Shown here piece by piece: positions 9,572-17,124 of a stretch of 42,490 nt of DNA. A model generated the notes under the pieces. The model was given only the letters and a program-made list of their open reading frames with translations. It was not told the origin of the DNA and made no database searches. Source of the DNA: an uncultured Anaeroplasmataceae bacterium (GTDB lineage Bacteria > Bacillota_I > Bacilli_A > Acholeplasmatales > Anaeroplasmataceae); assembly GCA_949840955.1 (NCBI GenBank), contig CATKXV010000014.1, positions 1 through 42,490 of the forward strand, in the 5' to 3' direction. How positions within the stretch are numbered: position 1 is the stretch's first letter; every line of letters starts with the position of its first letter. The position numbers were made by a program, and so were the translations under genes.

Positions 9572-10255
9572 TTATTCTAAATTACGAATAATTTCTAAAC
9601 AAATTTTACTAGATCGTCTTGCCATCTGGCTTTCAAATTGCTGATAATCATCGATTTGGGATGGATGTCCAACAATGTCAGAAACATAGCGCAGTACTAT
9701 AAAATCGGTCATAGCCTTTGTACAAACCTGAGCAATAGCGGCTCCTTCCATTTCTGCTACACATAGGAGGGTTCGGTCCACCCTTTCAATTTGATTTATA
9801 TCGGATATAAAGGAATCGGAGGTATATACTCTTCCCTCCTTATAAGGGTATCCTAATTTTTTTAATATTTGCTTCACTTGAATCAATAAATTCATATTCG
9901 GATAATAGATATTTGGCATGCCTGGAATTTGGCCAAAGGCATAGCCAAAGGAGCAGACATTCACATCAGCATAGCATAAGCTACCTACAAGAACAATATC
10001 CTCTGGCTCGACTCCTGTAATTCCTCCAGCGATACCTGTATTTATAATTAGGCTACATTCAAATGCATGAATTAAACACGCAGTTGCCATAGAGGCATTC
10101 ACCTTTCCTACACCACTTCTACATAATACTATATCATGCTTTCCTATTTTACCTTCATAAAACGAAATTCCTAAAAGATTTGTTTCTATAGGATTCTCAA
10201 AGGCTTCCTTTAATATTATCATTTCCTCTTCCATTGCAGCAATTATACCAATCAT
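9572..10255 (-). CDS. mtnN: 5'-methylthioadenosine/S-adenosylhomocysteine nucleosidase
   Basis: Hydrolyses MTA, SAH and 5'-deoxyadenosine to adenine plus the thio-sugar, clearing by-products of SAM use and feeding the activated-methyl cycle. The 227-aa chain starts MIGIIAAMEEEM, with the conserved catalytic Glu in EEE. It carries GIAGGI, the nucleoside-binding AEMEGAAIAQV with its Glu, and the catalytic Asp in YVSDIVG. Nine nt separate it from ylmH upstream, consistent with a shared transcript. Confidence 0.96.
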   Translation of the reverse strand: MIGIIAAMEEEMIILKEAFENPIETNLLGISFYEGKIGKHDIVLCRSGVGKVNASMATACLIHAFECSLIINTGIAGGITGVEPEDIVLVGSLCYADVNVCSFGYAFGQIPGMPNIYYPNMNLLIQVKQILKKLGYPYKEGRVYTSDSFISDINQIERVDRTLLCVAEMEGAAIAQVCTKAMTDFIVLRYVSDIVGHPSQIDDYQQFESQMARRSSKICLEIIRNLE

Positions 10256-10264
10256 CTTTTCACC

Positions 10265-10999
10265 TCATATATAAAAGCCAAGGGTGGCCTTTATTTTTTC
10301 ACTTCTTGTTTTTCCTTCTATTTTCATAAGACGAAAGCGTCCCTTATGTCTTACACTGATTATATCATTTTCATTGACCTGCTTGCTACTATTTTTGCAT
10401 TCCAAATGATTCAATAAAACAAGACCTTCTAAAATCATAGTAGAGGCCGTTGCTCTAGACAAGTGATATGCAGAGGCAACAAGTACATCTAATCTAAGGC
10501 TAGATAAAATATGCAGCTCTATTCTTAGATTTTTTAAAGCTTGAATCTTTTCTTGTTTCTCTTCAAGCTCAATTGGAACCCCACCAATCGTTTTAAAGGA
10601 ATTCAAGATATATTCTGATATTTCCTCTGTACAAGCAAAATAAACCTTATCCTCTAAAAAAAGGATATCCCCAATACTAGAGCGTTCAATACCCAATCCA
10701 AGTAAAGCTCCCAATACCTTTCGATGATGAAGTGTTACATATCTTGGATTATATAAAATTTGGTATACCCGAATTTTAGAATCCACTCTATTGAAGGTCT
10801 TTGGAACAAATATAATTCTTTTATATTCTGCATCTAGAAAGCCACCATCTAGGATAATATCTATATCCATCGGTTGCTTCTGCTTTACAAGCTCTTGCTT
10901 TTGCTCATCAACAAAGGGCATATAGATTATTTTGCCCTGCTGAGTTCTACGAATGTTGGATTCAATTTGCTTAATAAAAAACTCTACTTCATTTCCCAT
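10265..10999 (-). CDS. ylmH: S4-domain RNA-binding protein YlmH
   Basis: RNA-binding protein of the YlmH family, which in Bacillota lies in the ylm cell-division cluster and has been linked to rescue of stalled ribosomes. Residues 1-150 are the YlmH-specific domain (LGLGIERSSIGDIL). The C-terminal S4 domain follows (LRLDVLVASAYHLSRATAS, then a glycine-poor VRHKGRFRL strand). At 244 aa it is near the family norm. Its start overlaps the end of yggS by 16 nt, so the two are translationally coupled. Confidence 0.92.
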   Translation of the reverse strand: MGNEVEFFIKQIESNIRRTQQGKIIYMPFVDEQKQELVKQKQPMDIDIILDGGFLDAEYKRIIFVPKTFNRVDSKIRVYQILYNPRYVTLHHRKVLGALLGLGIERSSIGDILFLEDKVYFACTEEISEYILNSFKTIGGVPIELEEKQEKIQALKNLRIELHILSSLRLDVLVASAYHLSRATASTMILEGLVLLNHLECKNSSKQVNENDIISVRHKGRFRLMKIEGKTRSEKIKATLGFYI

Positions 11000-11610
11000 A
11001 ATATTCTACCCAATCGCAGGGTTGTAGTCTTAGCCTGGATTGCCTCCTGATAGTCATCACTCATTCCCATAGACAAGCCTAATGAAGGGTTTATAGCATC
11101 CCTAAGCTTAGCTAATGCTAGAAACTGCTGAAGCTTTTCCTGAGATGACCCTTCTTTAGTAGACATCATCATCAATCCAATGACATTCACCTTAGGATAT
11201 GCCTCTAAAGCCTTTATAAAGGCTGATAGGTCTTGCACCTGAATTCCATTTTTTTGAGTTTCCTCATTTATATTAACCTCTATATAGCAATCTAATGGCT
11301 CTTCTCTAACCTTCTCAATAATTTGAGCAAGCCTTAAGGAATCCAAGGAATGGAGCACATGTATTTTGGGTAAAACCTCTTTTGCCTTATTGGTTTGCAG
11401 ATGACCAATAAAATGCCAAAGTATCTCTTCTTCTTTTAGTTCATCATATTTTTGCAAAAAGACATCAGCCCGATTTTCCCCAAAATTACAGATTCCATAG
11501 GCTAGAAGCTTTTTCATATCCATAGCACAAGCATACTTGGTTGCTGCAACAATAGCTATCTCCTTAGGAATGCTTTCCAAAAGGCTTTTAAGATTTCCTG
11601 ATGGTTCCAT
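10984..11610 (-). CDS. yggS: YggS family pyridoxal phosphate homeostasis protein (YlmE)
   Basis: Single-domain PLP-binding protein of the YggS/PROSC family, which buffers PLP and amino-acid pools without known enzymatic activity. The PLP lysine is in the VAATKY motif near residue 26. NFGENRAD, WHFIGHLQTNKAK, and the phosphate-binding LGLSMGMSDDYQEAI with the terminal TTLRLGR are also present. At 208 aa it is slightly short. This is the ylmE position of the ylm cluster, but sepF (ylmF) and ylmG are missing between it and ylmH. Confidence 0.95.
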   Translation of the reverse strand: MEPSGNLKSLLESIPKEIAIVAATKYACAMDMKKLLAYGICNFGENRADVFLQKYDELKEEEILWHFIGHLQTNKAKEVLPKIHVLHSLDSLRLAQIIEKVREEPLDCYIEVNINEETQKNGIQVQDLSAFIKALEAYPKVNVIGLMMMSTKEGSSQEKLQQFLALAKLRDAINPSLGLSMGMSDDYQEAIQAKTTTLRLGRILWEMK

Positions 11611-11642
11611 AATACCTCCATAACCTATACAACAGATACTAC

Positions 11643-11939
11643 TTACATCTTAACTCCAGCCGTTTGCTTATTAAAGCTTTGGATATGATGAATAAATTCT
11701 TCAGATTGAAATTTATAAAGCTTTAATAATTCTTCCTTTAAAACATCAAGACTACAATTTTCTCTCAAATCATCCTCTAAAAATACCAATAAAATATCTA
11801 CCTTATTCAATCGATAAATTTCTTTAACAATAAAACGATAAATGACATGCCTGTCCTTACAATAGGTATAAAGACTTTGGCACTTTTTTATTTCTGTTAA
11901 AAGCTTAGATGTTTGACAGATCATATCTGTTATATTCAT
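11643..11939 (-). CDS. Hypothetical 98-aa protein
   Basis: I do not recognise this protein. It is predicted to be mostly helical, with no membrane segment, a moderately acidic middle (LEDDLREN) and no cysteine pairs of metal-binding type. A strong AAAGGAGG site precedes the ATG, which supports real translation. It is 32 nt upstream of yggS and probably opens the yggS-ylmH-mtnN-ytfI-ytfJ-rnhA run. Confidence 0.65.
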   Translation of the reverse strand: MNITDMICQTSKLLTEIKKCQSLYTYCKDRHVIYRFIVKEIYRLNKVDILLVFLEDDLRENCSLDVLKEELLKLYKFQSEEFIHHIQSFNKQTAGVKM

Positions 11940-12016
11940 TTTGATTCCTCCTTTAGCTTATATATTTAACAAAAGGAGGACTAAGAATTTGTCGAAAGTA
12001 AATTCTTTTCTTTAAG

Positions 12017-12871
12017 TTACTCATTTTTTAGACGGTGGACTTCAATTTGAGTCACCTTGTATGCAACCTCTCCATCCATTTGTAAAAGATTGCAATGATA
12101 AGGCGTAGCTATGATATGCTTTGCCTTAAAAAAATGAATCCATTTTTTTCTAACAAAGCGATGCAGTCCAAGAAAAACTAAATGAAAAGCTAATAGTAAG
12201 CTCCATAGCTTAATTCCATGGACAATACAAACATCCAAATGATCATCCTCACGTTTCGCCTTAGGTGTAATTTTCATCCCACCACCAAAATAACGTCCAT
12301 GGTTACATACAAAGAACCAAACTTTTTCATAATGATAGGATATGCCATCAATTTCTATATCTAGGGGATACGGCTTAAAGGTCTTAAATACACTTAAAGC
12401 CACCCTGAAATAGGATTCCTTTTTCTTCTTTTTCCCATTTTGGAGCTGTCGATCACAAACAAAGGAATCGACTCCCATACCAATACCATTGATAAATTCA
12501 TATTGAAGCTCATGATTGATTGTTATTGTTGGTAGTTCATTGACTAAATGTGTTATTTCAAATGGCTTGTGTCTTCGATAATCTCTTGCCAAATCGTTTC
12601 CTCTACCACTTGCTAGTATAAAAATTCTATAGGTAATTGGACTAGGATAAACGTGATTTAAGTAATAATGAAAGGTCCCGTCTCCACCAATCAAATACAA
12701 AATATCCTCTTTTACAAGTGAATCATGAAACCCCTTTATCTTGCCATTGAGTTCTAAAAAGCTAACCAATTGTATTGCTTGTTTTTTTCTTTTAAATTTT
12801 CGTGCTAATTTTCGTGCAACCCAAATGGGTTTACCACGATTGCTTTTGCTATTATATAAAATATAAATCAT
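12017..12871 (-). CDS. Diacylglycerol kinase family lipid kinase
   Basis: ATP-dependent lipid kinase of the DagK/YegS family, expected to phosphorylate diacylglycerol or a related lipid at the membrane face. The catalytic domain opens with IYILYNSKSNRG, has the nucleotide-binding loop LIGGDGTFHYYLN, and then ASGRGNDLARDY, where the usual GTxND reads GRGND. The C-terminal sandwich domain has NHGRYFGGGMKITPKA and DDHLDVCIV. I start it at ATG 12871, since a longer frame would overlap alr and its terminator. Substrate is inferred from the family. Confidence 0.88.
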   Translation of the reverse strand: MIYILYNSKSNRGKPIWVARKLARKFKRKKQAIQLVSFLELNGKIKGFHDSLVKEDILYLIGGDGTFHYYLNHVYPSPITYRIFILASGRGNDLARDYRRHKPFEITHLVNELPTITINHELQYEFINGIGMGVDSFVCDRQLQNGKKKKKESYFRVALSVFKTFKPYPLDIEIDGISYHYEKVWFFVCNHGRYFGGGMKITPKAKREDDHLDVCIVHGIKLWSLLLAFHLVFLGLHRFVRKKWIHFFKAKHIIATPYHCNLLQMDGEVAYKVTQIEVHRLKNE

Positions 12872-12898
12872 TTTAACACCCACTTCATTTATTATAAC

Positions 12899-12924
12899 AA
12901 AAAAAGGGCTATTTTGTAAGCCCC
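12899..12924 (-). terminator. Terminator overlapping the alr stop codon
   Basis: On the minus strand GGGCT pairs with AGCCC across a 9-nt loop and is followed by seven T. The alr TAG stop (12911-12909) lies within this hairpin. It separates alr from the lipid kinase gene. Confidence 0.8.
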
Positions 12925-13847
12925 TGACGATTGATTTGTAAAAACATTTCATATTTTGTCATATGATTCAGCTTGATAAAATCATCTTCTAGAATTGTTT
13001 TTCCAAAAAATTCAACCTCATCAAATAATTTTACATCCTCATCTATTAAAATAAAACAATGATCCATACAGCATTTGCCAATAACAGAATAATATTTTCC
13101 TTTAATACATACATTCCCATGATAAAATAAATTTAAACCATCACTATATCCGATATTACAAATACCAATGATGGTTTTTCCTTGAGCCTCATACAAGCCA
13201 TCATAGCCTAAGGTTTCCCCTTTATTTAAATGCTTTATATTAACAATATGTCCATAAAAATAAAGTGCATTTTCATAGGCAATTCTTCCAATGCGTAGCA
13301 TTTCCTTTGTTTGCTGGTAGGCTATACTGCCTCCAATATGGACTGGCTTAAGATAGTCCTTAGACAGACGCTCTAATACCTTAATTTTTCCTTTATTGTC
13401 TTCATTATAGCAATGTGTATAGATTGCTTGAACTATACTGTCATTTATGATGGCTAGATATCCACTCTTCATTCCAAAACGATTCATGCCTGTATCAATT
13501 GCCAAATGACAAGGAATGCGATTTTCCTTAAATAAAATGAAATCATCATAGTCGTTTATTGTAGGCATCAGATTATATTTTTTTATTTCTTCTAGTTCTG
13601 TTGGTTTTATTTTTCCTAAAATCAATATATTTGCTTCCTTATAAAGACTTCTTAAGAATATCCCCTCTGAAATTGATTTAACAGCAAAATCTCTAATATG
13701 CAATGCTTTCGCAATAGAAGCTATATTGCATATTCCAAATCCATAGGCATTATCCTTAACAACCAGCATAATTGGATTGGTTTTAAGAATGGTTTTTAAA
13801 TTATTTTTTATGACCTCATTTTTTATAATTCGCAATTTCCTCACCAA
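12909..13847 (-). CDS. alr: Alanine racemase, compact form
   Basis: PLP enzyme interconverting L- and D-alanine for peptidoglycan. The Schiff-base lysine is K31 in VVKDNAYGFG. The second catalytic residue is the tyrosine of NIGYSDG, followed by the GKCCMDHC active-site loop. At 312 aa it is clearly shorter than usual (about 370 aa). The N-terminus goes straight into the barrel and no ATG is available: candidates are TTG at 13847 or GTG at 13844, the latter with AGGA about 8 nt upstream. Activity looks intact because both catalytic residues are present. Confidence 0.9.
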   Translation of the reverse strand: MVRKLRIIKNEVIKNNLKTILKTNPIMLVVKDNAYGFGICNIASIAKALHIRDFAVKSISEGIFLRSLYKEANILILGKIKPTELEEIKKYNLMPTINDYDDFILFKENRIPCHLAIDTGMNRFGMKSGYLAIINDSIVQAIYTHCYNEDNKGKIKVLERLSKDYLKPVHIGGSIAYQQTKEMLRIGRIAYENALYFYGHIVNIKHLNKGETLGYDGLYEAQGKTIIGICNIGYSDGLNLFYHGNVCIKGKYYSVIGKCCMDHCFILIDEDVKLFDEVEFFGKTILEDDFIKLNHMTKYEMFLQINRQGLTK

Positions 13848-13900
13848 TAAATCCTATGCAATACTTCCATAAAATAGTTACTTTTTTAAAGAGAAATGCA

Positions 13901-13906
13901 TATAAT
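13901..13906 (+). promoter_or_regulatory. -10 element for the plus-strand microprotein
   Basis: A perfect TATAAT lies 16 nt upstream of the ATG at 13922. The region 17 nt further upstream (TTACTT) is a poor -35, so the promoter is only tentative. Confidence 0.4.
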
Positions 13907-13921
13907 ATGAATGGTGATACT

Positions 13922-14005
13922 ATGGAAGAAAAAATCATTATGGGATTAGTACTTTTTATTTTATTATTCGCCATTTTAAAGCTTCCTAGTCGAACAAGCA
14001 AATAA
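13922..14005 (+). CDS. Putative 27-aa single-pass membrane microprotein
   Basis: Unrecognised reading frame of 27 codons. It has an acidic N-terminus (MEEK), about 13 hydrophobic residues (GLVLFILLFAIL) and a basic tail (KLPSRTSK). That is the layout of a small single-helix membrane peptide with a cytoplasmic basic C-terminus. Support is indirect: a TATAAT upstream, a GGTGAT ribosome-site-like sequence just before the ATG, and a strong hairpin terminator (14072-14100) downstream on the same strand, in an otherwise empty gap between two minus-strand genes. It could also be chance. Confidence 0.4.
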   Translation: MEEKIIMGLVLFILLFAILKLPSRTSK

Positions 14006-14071
14006 AGTTCAAAAGTGCATCTTAAAGGAAATAAAAAATAGGAAAAGCTGCATTTTTAACAAAAAGGAAGA

Positions 14072-14106
14072 AAGCTCTTGGACAATTGGTCCAAGAGCTT
14101 CTTTTG
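14072..14106. terminator. 12-bp stem bidirectional terminator
   Basis: AAGCTCTTGGAC and its exact complement flank a 5-nt loop. A short T run follows on the plus strand. It lies directly after the stop of the minus-strand DUF3592-like gene and would also end a plus-strand transcript from the microprotein. Confidence 0.85.
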
Positions 14107-14625
14107 TTATACATTTTGTTCTTGTGAGAGCTTACGCTTATATTTTGTCCACCGAACAATAAAAATAGTTTCTCTAATAAAGGAATTCAAAAAAGTCAAA
14201 CAGCACACAAGGGATAAGCATCCACTAAACCATATTGCACTACTTGTAAAATTCAAAGTTTTTGTATGATGCTTCAAAGCATGGTCAACGTATATGGGTA
14301 CTTTCTTCCCAACCTGTGCTTTAGCTTCTTCCTCATCATAAATTAACCTTTGCCACATACCGTAATAAACGCCGCCGTCTGCCTCATACTCATAGTATGT
14401 AGTATAAGAATAGTGCCCAACTCTGTCATCGAAAACTTTTTCATATCGCACAATCGTTGCATATTCTTGTACATAATTTGCGTGGGTGTTTATATAATAG
14501 TCTTTTGAAGAACAAACAAGTCCATTGATAAATATTCCCATCAAGACAATCATTAAAGCCATTACAAATATATGAGCAATCGTATGATTTTTCGGCTTAA
14601 TTCCATCATTTATATTCAAAGCCAT
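14107..14625 (-). CDS. DUF3592-like membrane protein
   Basis: Integral membrane protein of 172 aa with two helices (about residues 17-37 and 128-150) enclosing a soluble domain that presumably faces outward. That domain has the DUF3592 pattern: ATIVRYEKV, SYTTYYEYEADGGVYYG, and a KKVPIYVD strand. Function is unknown. It is followed at once by a strong terminator and seems to be a single-gene unit. Confidence 0.65.
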   Translation of the reverse strand: MALNINDGIKPKNHTIAHIFVMALMIVLMGIFINGLVCSSKDYYINTHANYVQEYATIVRYEKVFDDRVGHYSYTTYYEYEADGGVYYGMWQRLIYDEEEAKAQVGKKVPIYVDHALKHHTKTLNFTSSAIWFSGCLSLVCCLTFLNSFIRETIFIVRWTKYKRKLSQEQNV

Positions 14626-14752
14626 CCCTTCCCTCCAATAGCCTGTTCTCTTTTCATTATACCCTTTTGTACCATTTTATACAACTTCCTAATTGTTAAA
14701 CTTAGATACCCAAGTTCAGAGATTTTTTATTGTCCTCTCAAAGGAATTCAAG

Positions 14753-14779
14753 AAAAAAGGCATGGCTTTCTGCCATACC
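14753..14779 (-). terminator. Terminator for the lipoprotein gene
   Basis: GGTATGG pairs with CCATGCC (one G-U pair) around a 7-nt loop and is followed by six T on the minus strand. Confidence 0.8.
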
Positions 14780-14834
14780 TAATGCTTCACACCTGTATAT
14801 TTATAAATCCTTTTTAGGAATTTGATAGGCATTT

Positions 14835-15362
14835 TTATTTTAAAAGGTCTTTAAATATATAAGAGGATAAACTAGCGTACTGTACAACGCCATCCTTTAT
14901 GAATTGCTTTGTTTTTACCTTATCCTTATTAGATGTATCTACATCTACTGCGGTTGAACGGAAGGTCATTAAAATAGGCTCGCCATTACTAGAAGGATCA
15001 TGCATATTAATCGCGTCTCTTACACTTTTACGATCTGTACTTGTTTTATAGTCCTTAGAATCTAAAAAGTAAATTGTTGCATCTGGATTTCCTAAATACT
15101 CTGCTTGTACCTGTAAAGTAGTGACTAAAGAAACACACTCTGAATTTGTACTATTGCCATAAAGTAATACAAAGGTTTCTCCTGCTGCTTTTTTATTTTT
15201 TGCATCTTCTAAAGTAATCAGCTCAAATATATTTTCTTCTTCTATTTTTGCTCCTGCTTCATTAAAATCCTTATAAAAACTATATCCTGAACAACTAGCC
15301 ATGGATAGTAACATAACAAACATGAAAGATACTATACTGACAGCTTTTAAAAATTTCTTCAT
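14835..15362 (-). CDS. Thioredoxin-like lipoprotein lacking the CxxC
   Basis: Secreted, membrane-anchored protein of 175 aa. Residues 1-24 form a lipoprotein signal with the acylated cysteine C24 (MASC). The mature part resembles a thioredoxin fold: a strand FVLLYGNSTNSECVSLV, an alternating helix, then ATIYFLDSKDY. At the position of the CxxC active site the sequence reads STNSEC, so only the second cysteine (C76) is kept and classical dithiol redox activity is not possible. Its role is unknown; a structural or single-cysteine redox function is possible. It has its own strong promoter. Confidence 0.7.
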   Translation of the reverse strand: MKKFLKAVSIVSFMFVMLLSMASCSGYSFYKDFNEAGAKIEEENIFELITLEDAKNKKAAGETFVLLYGNSTNSECVSLVTTLQVQAEYLGNPDATIYFLDSKDYKTSTDRKSVRDAINMHDPSSNGEPILMTFRSTAVDVDTSNKDKVKTKQFIKDGVVQYASLSSYIFKDLLK

Positions 15363-15396
15363 TGTAAAGCCTCCAAATAATAATTATCTAAAAGAT

Positions 15397-15425
15397 ATTA
15401 TATCTTAAATTAAACATTTTATCAA
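15397..15425 (-). promoter_or_regulatory. Promoter of the lipoprotein gene, with palindrome at -10
   Basis: TTGATA and TATAAT are separated by 17 nt on the minus strand. The -10 lies in the perfect 7-bp inverted repeat AAGATAT-T-ATATCTT (15392-15406), which could be a repressor operator. A TTGGAGG ribosome site precedes the ATG. Confidence 0.8.
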
Positions 15426-15462
15426 TGCTTTTTCTCTTGATTTTTGCTATAAACCTATAAAA

Positions 15463-16107
15463 TCAGTTTAAATTTTCTAACAATTCACTTAAAGCATATA
15501 CGTTAGGGATAATGGATACTCCACCCTTTTTCAACACTTGTACAGATTGATGCCCACAAGAAACTAGCATACAGCTTGCATGCATTGCCTTAGCCACCTC
15601 TAAATCATGTAGGGTATCCCCAACAAATAGAACTTCCTCTCCCTTGATGTTCTTTTCCTTCATATAATCTAACGCTATATTGATTTTTGATTCAGCATGA
15701 ATATTATCAATTCCAAGAATTGCGTCAAAATAGGATACAATACCATAGCTTTGACATTGCTCTATAAGATTATTCTTTTCACTTGCTGATAAAATCACAA
15801 GATGATATCCCTTATCCTTCATTTTTTGAAAGGCTTCTTCTATTTGAGGAAATAACCCACAATGTAAGGATAATGGCTGATATTCATGGATAAACCATAA
15901 GGATAAATCCTCAAAGGAATCTCTTGTAAAATCCACTCCTGCCAGTTCATAATACATCTTCACAGGAAAGGTAAAAATATCCTTATATTCTTCCTTTGTT
16001 AAAGTCCTTTTATGCTGCTTAATTAAAATTTGATTTAAAAGATCTAAACATAAATCAATATCATCTATGATTGTTCCGTTAAAATCCAAAAATACATATT
16101 TTTTCAT
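15463..16107 (-). CDS. HAD-superfamily hydrolase
   Basis: Phosphatase of the phosphoglycolate phosphatase-like HAD subfamily (214 aa), with a helical cap between motifs I and II. Motif I is LDFNGTIIDD: the nucleophile D8 is present, and the usual second aspartate is Asn (N10), a known variant in some HAD groups. Motif II is LSAS and the C-terminal motif is FVGDTLHDLEVAKA, with the metal-binding aspartates. The start overlaps the stop of the WYL regulator by 4 nt (ATGA), so the two are translated together. The substrate cannot be deduced. Confidence 0.88.
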   Translation of the reverse strand: MKKYVFLDFNGTIIDDIDLCLDLLNQILIKQHKRTLTKEEYKDIFTFPVKMYYELAGVDFTRDSFEDLSLWFIHEYQPLSLHCGLFPQIEEAFQKMKDKGYHLVILSASEKNNLIEQCQSYGIVSYFDAILGIDNIHAESKINIALDYMKEKNIKGEEVLFVGDTLHDLEVAKAMHASCMLVSCGHQSVQVLKKGGVSIIPNVYALSELLENLN

Positions 16108-17042
16108 ACTTCTTCTCCTAATATTTTTTTAGCCTCATCTCGTATTTGTTCCTTTAACCATTGAGGCTCTAAAACCTTAGCCTTACTACCAAATCCTAAA
16201 ACAAAGCTTTGAATAATTTGCTTATTTTGCATACTACATTCTAATATCGTTTTATGCTCATCTAGCTTAGTGATGCTTTGATTTTTCCCATAAATGCGTT
16301 CTGATATGACAGTATATAAATCTGTAAGCTCTAATTTAATTTGATAATATTCACCATTTTGCTTCATTCCATATTGATCTACAAAATCTGAACTTTGATA
16401 GGTTTTTAGTCTTGTGAACTTTTCAGATAATATCCTGATAGACTGTATACGATTTAATTTGAAGTACCCATAATCATGAACCGTTTCATTCCATGCCAAA
16501 ACAATCCAAGCTCCATTAAAGACAAAGATTTGATAAGGATGAATAATATGAGCATTCTCCTTATTTTTAGTTGATAAATATAAAATCTCACATTTTTTGA
16601 ATAGAGTTAAGGCTTCTGATAGAATTGTATAACGTTTGAGTAGCTCGGATTTGTCCATAGCTAAGGGATACCGATCAATAATTTTAATATCTGTATTATA
16701 AGCCTCCATATTTGTACTAAGGACTTTGGAGATTGCCTTAAGATAGGAACGATATTCTAAAAAATCGGATTGGTGCTCTAAAAAGACTGAACCAGCCTGA
16801 ATTGCCTCAATCTCCTTTTGAGATAGCTTAGATGTAGGTAAAAGGCTATCCTTATTTAAATGATATCCACCATATTTCCCGCGAACAGATGTTATATCAT
16901 ATCCACTATCCTGCAAGGTTTTGATATATTCAATCACATTTCTTGGATTTGTCTCTAAAATTTCTGCAAGCTCATTTTTACTCATTATATTTTTTGCAGA
17001 AAGAAGCTGTAATATTTCTATACAAAGCATCGTTTTATTCAT
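16104..17042 (-). CDS. WYL-domain transcriptional regulator
   Basis: DNA-binding regulator of the YafY/DeoR-like WYL group, 312 aa. The N-terminal HTH (KNELAEILETNPRNVIEYIKTL) is followed by a small winged segment ending GKYGGYHL. The central/C-terminal WYL domain has HPYQIFVFNGAWIVLAWN and FKLNRIQSIRIL, which in the family senses nucleic-acid or nucleotide-like ligands. It is co-translated with the HAD phosphatase and may control it or a nucleotide or sugar pathway; this is inference. Confidence 0.88.
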   Translation of the reverse strand: MNKTMLCIEILQLLSAKNIMSKNELAEILETNPRNVIEYIKTLQDSGYDITSVRGKYGGYHLNKDSLLPTSKLSQKEIEAIQAGSVFLEHQSDFLEYRSYLKAISKVLSTNMEAYNTDIKIIDRYPLAMDKSELLKRYTILSEALTLFKKCEILYLSTKNKENAHIIHPYQIFVFNGAWIVLAWNETVHDYGYFKLNRIQSIRILSEKFTRLKTYQSSDFVDQYGMKQNGEYYQIKLELTDLYTVISERIYGKNQSITKLDEHKTILECSMQNKQIIQSFVLGFGSKAKVLEPQWLKEQIRDEAKKILGEEV

Positions 17043-17097
17043 TTATACCACCTATTCCATTGTAGCAAAAAATGTTGATTTATGCAATTTTTTTCAA

Positions 17098-17124
17098 AAA
17101 GAAAATAGAACCGAGGTTCTATTT
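17098..17124 (-). terminator. Terminator with the galU stop codon in its stem
   Basis: AAATAGAACC and GGTTCTATTT pair almost without a loop, followed by TCTTTTTG on the minus strand. The galU TAG stop (17121-17119) is part of the stem. Confidence 0.8.

Noticed and set aside
13816-14001. Minus-strand 61-codon frame between alr and the DUF3592-like gene
   Set aside because: It overlaps alr by 32 nt without a ribosome site and mirrors the plus-strand microprotein region; codon pattern is not coding-like.
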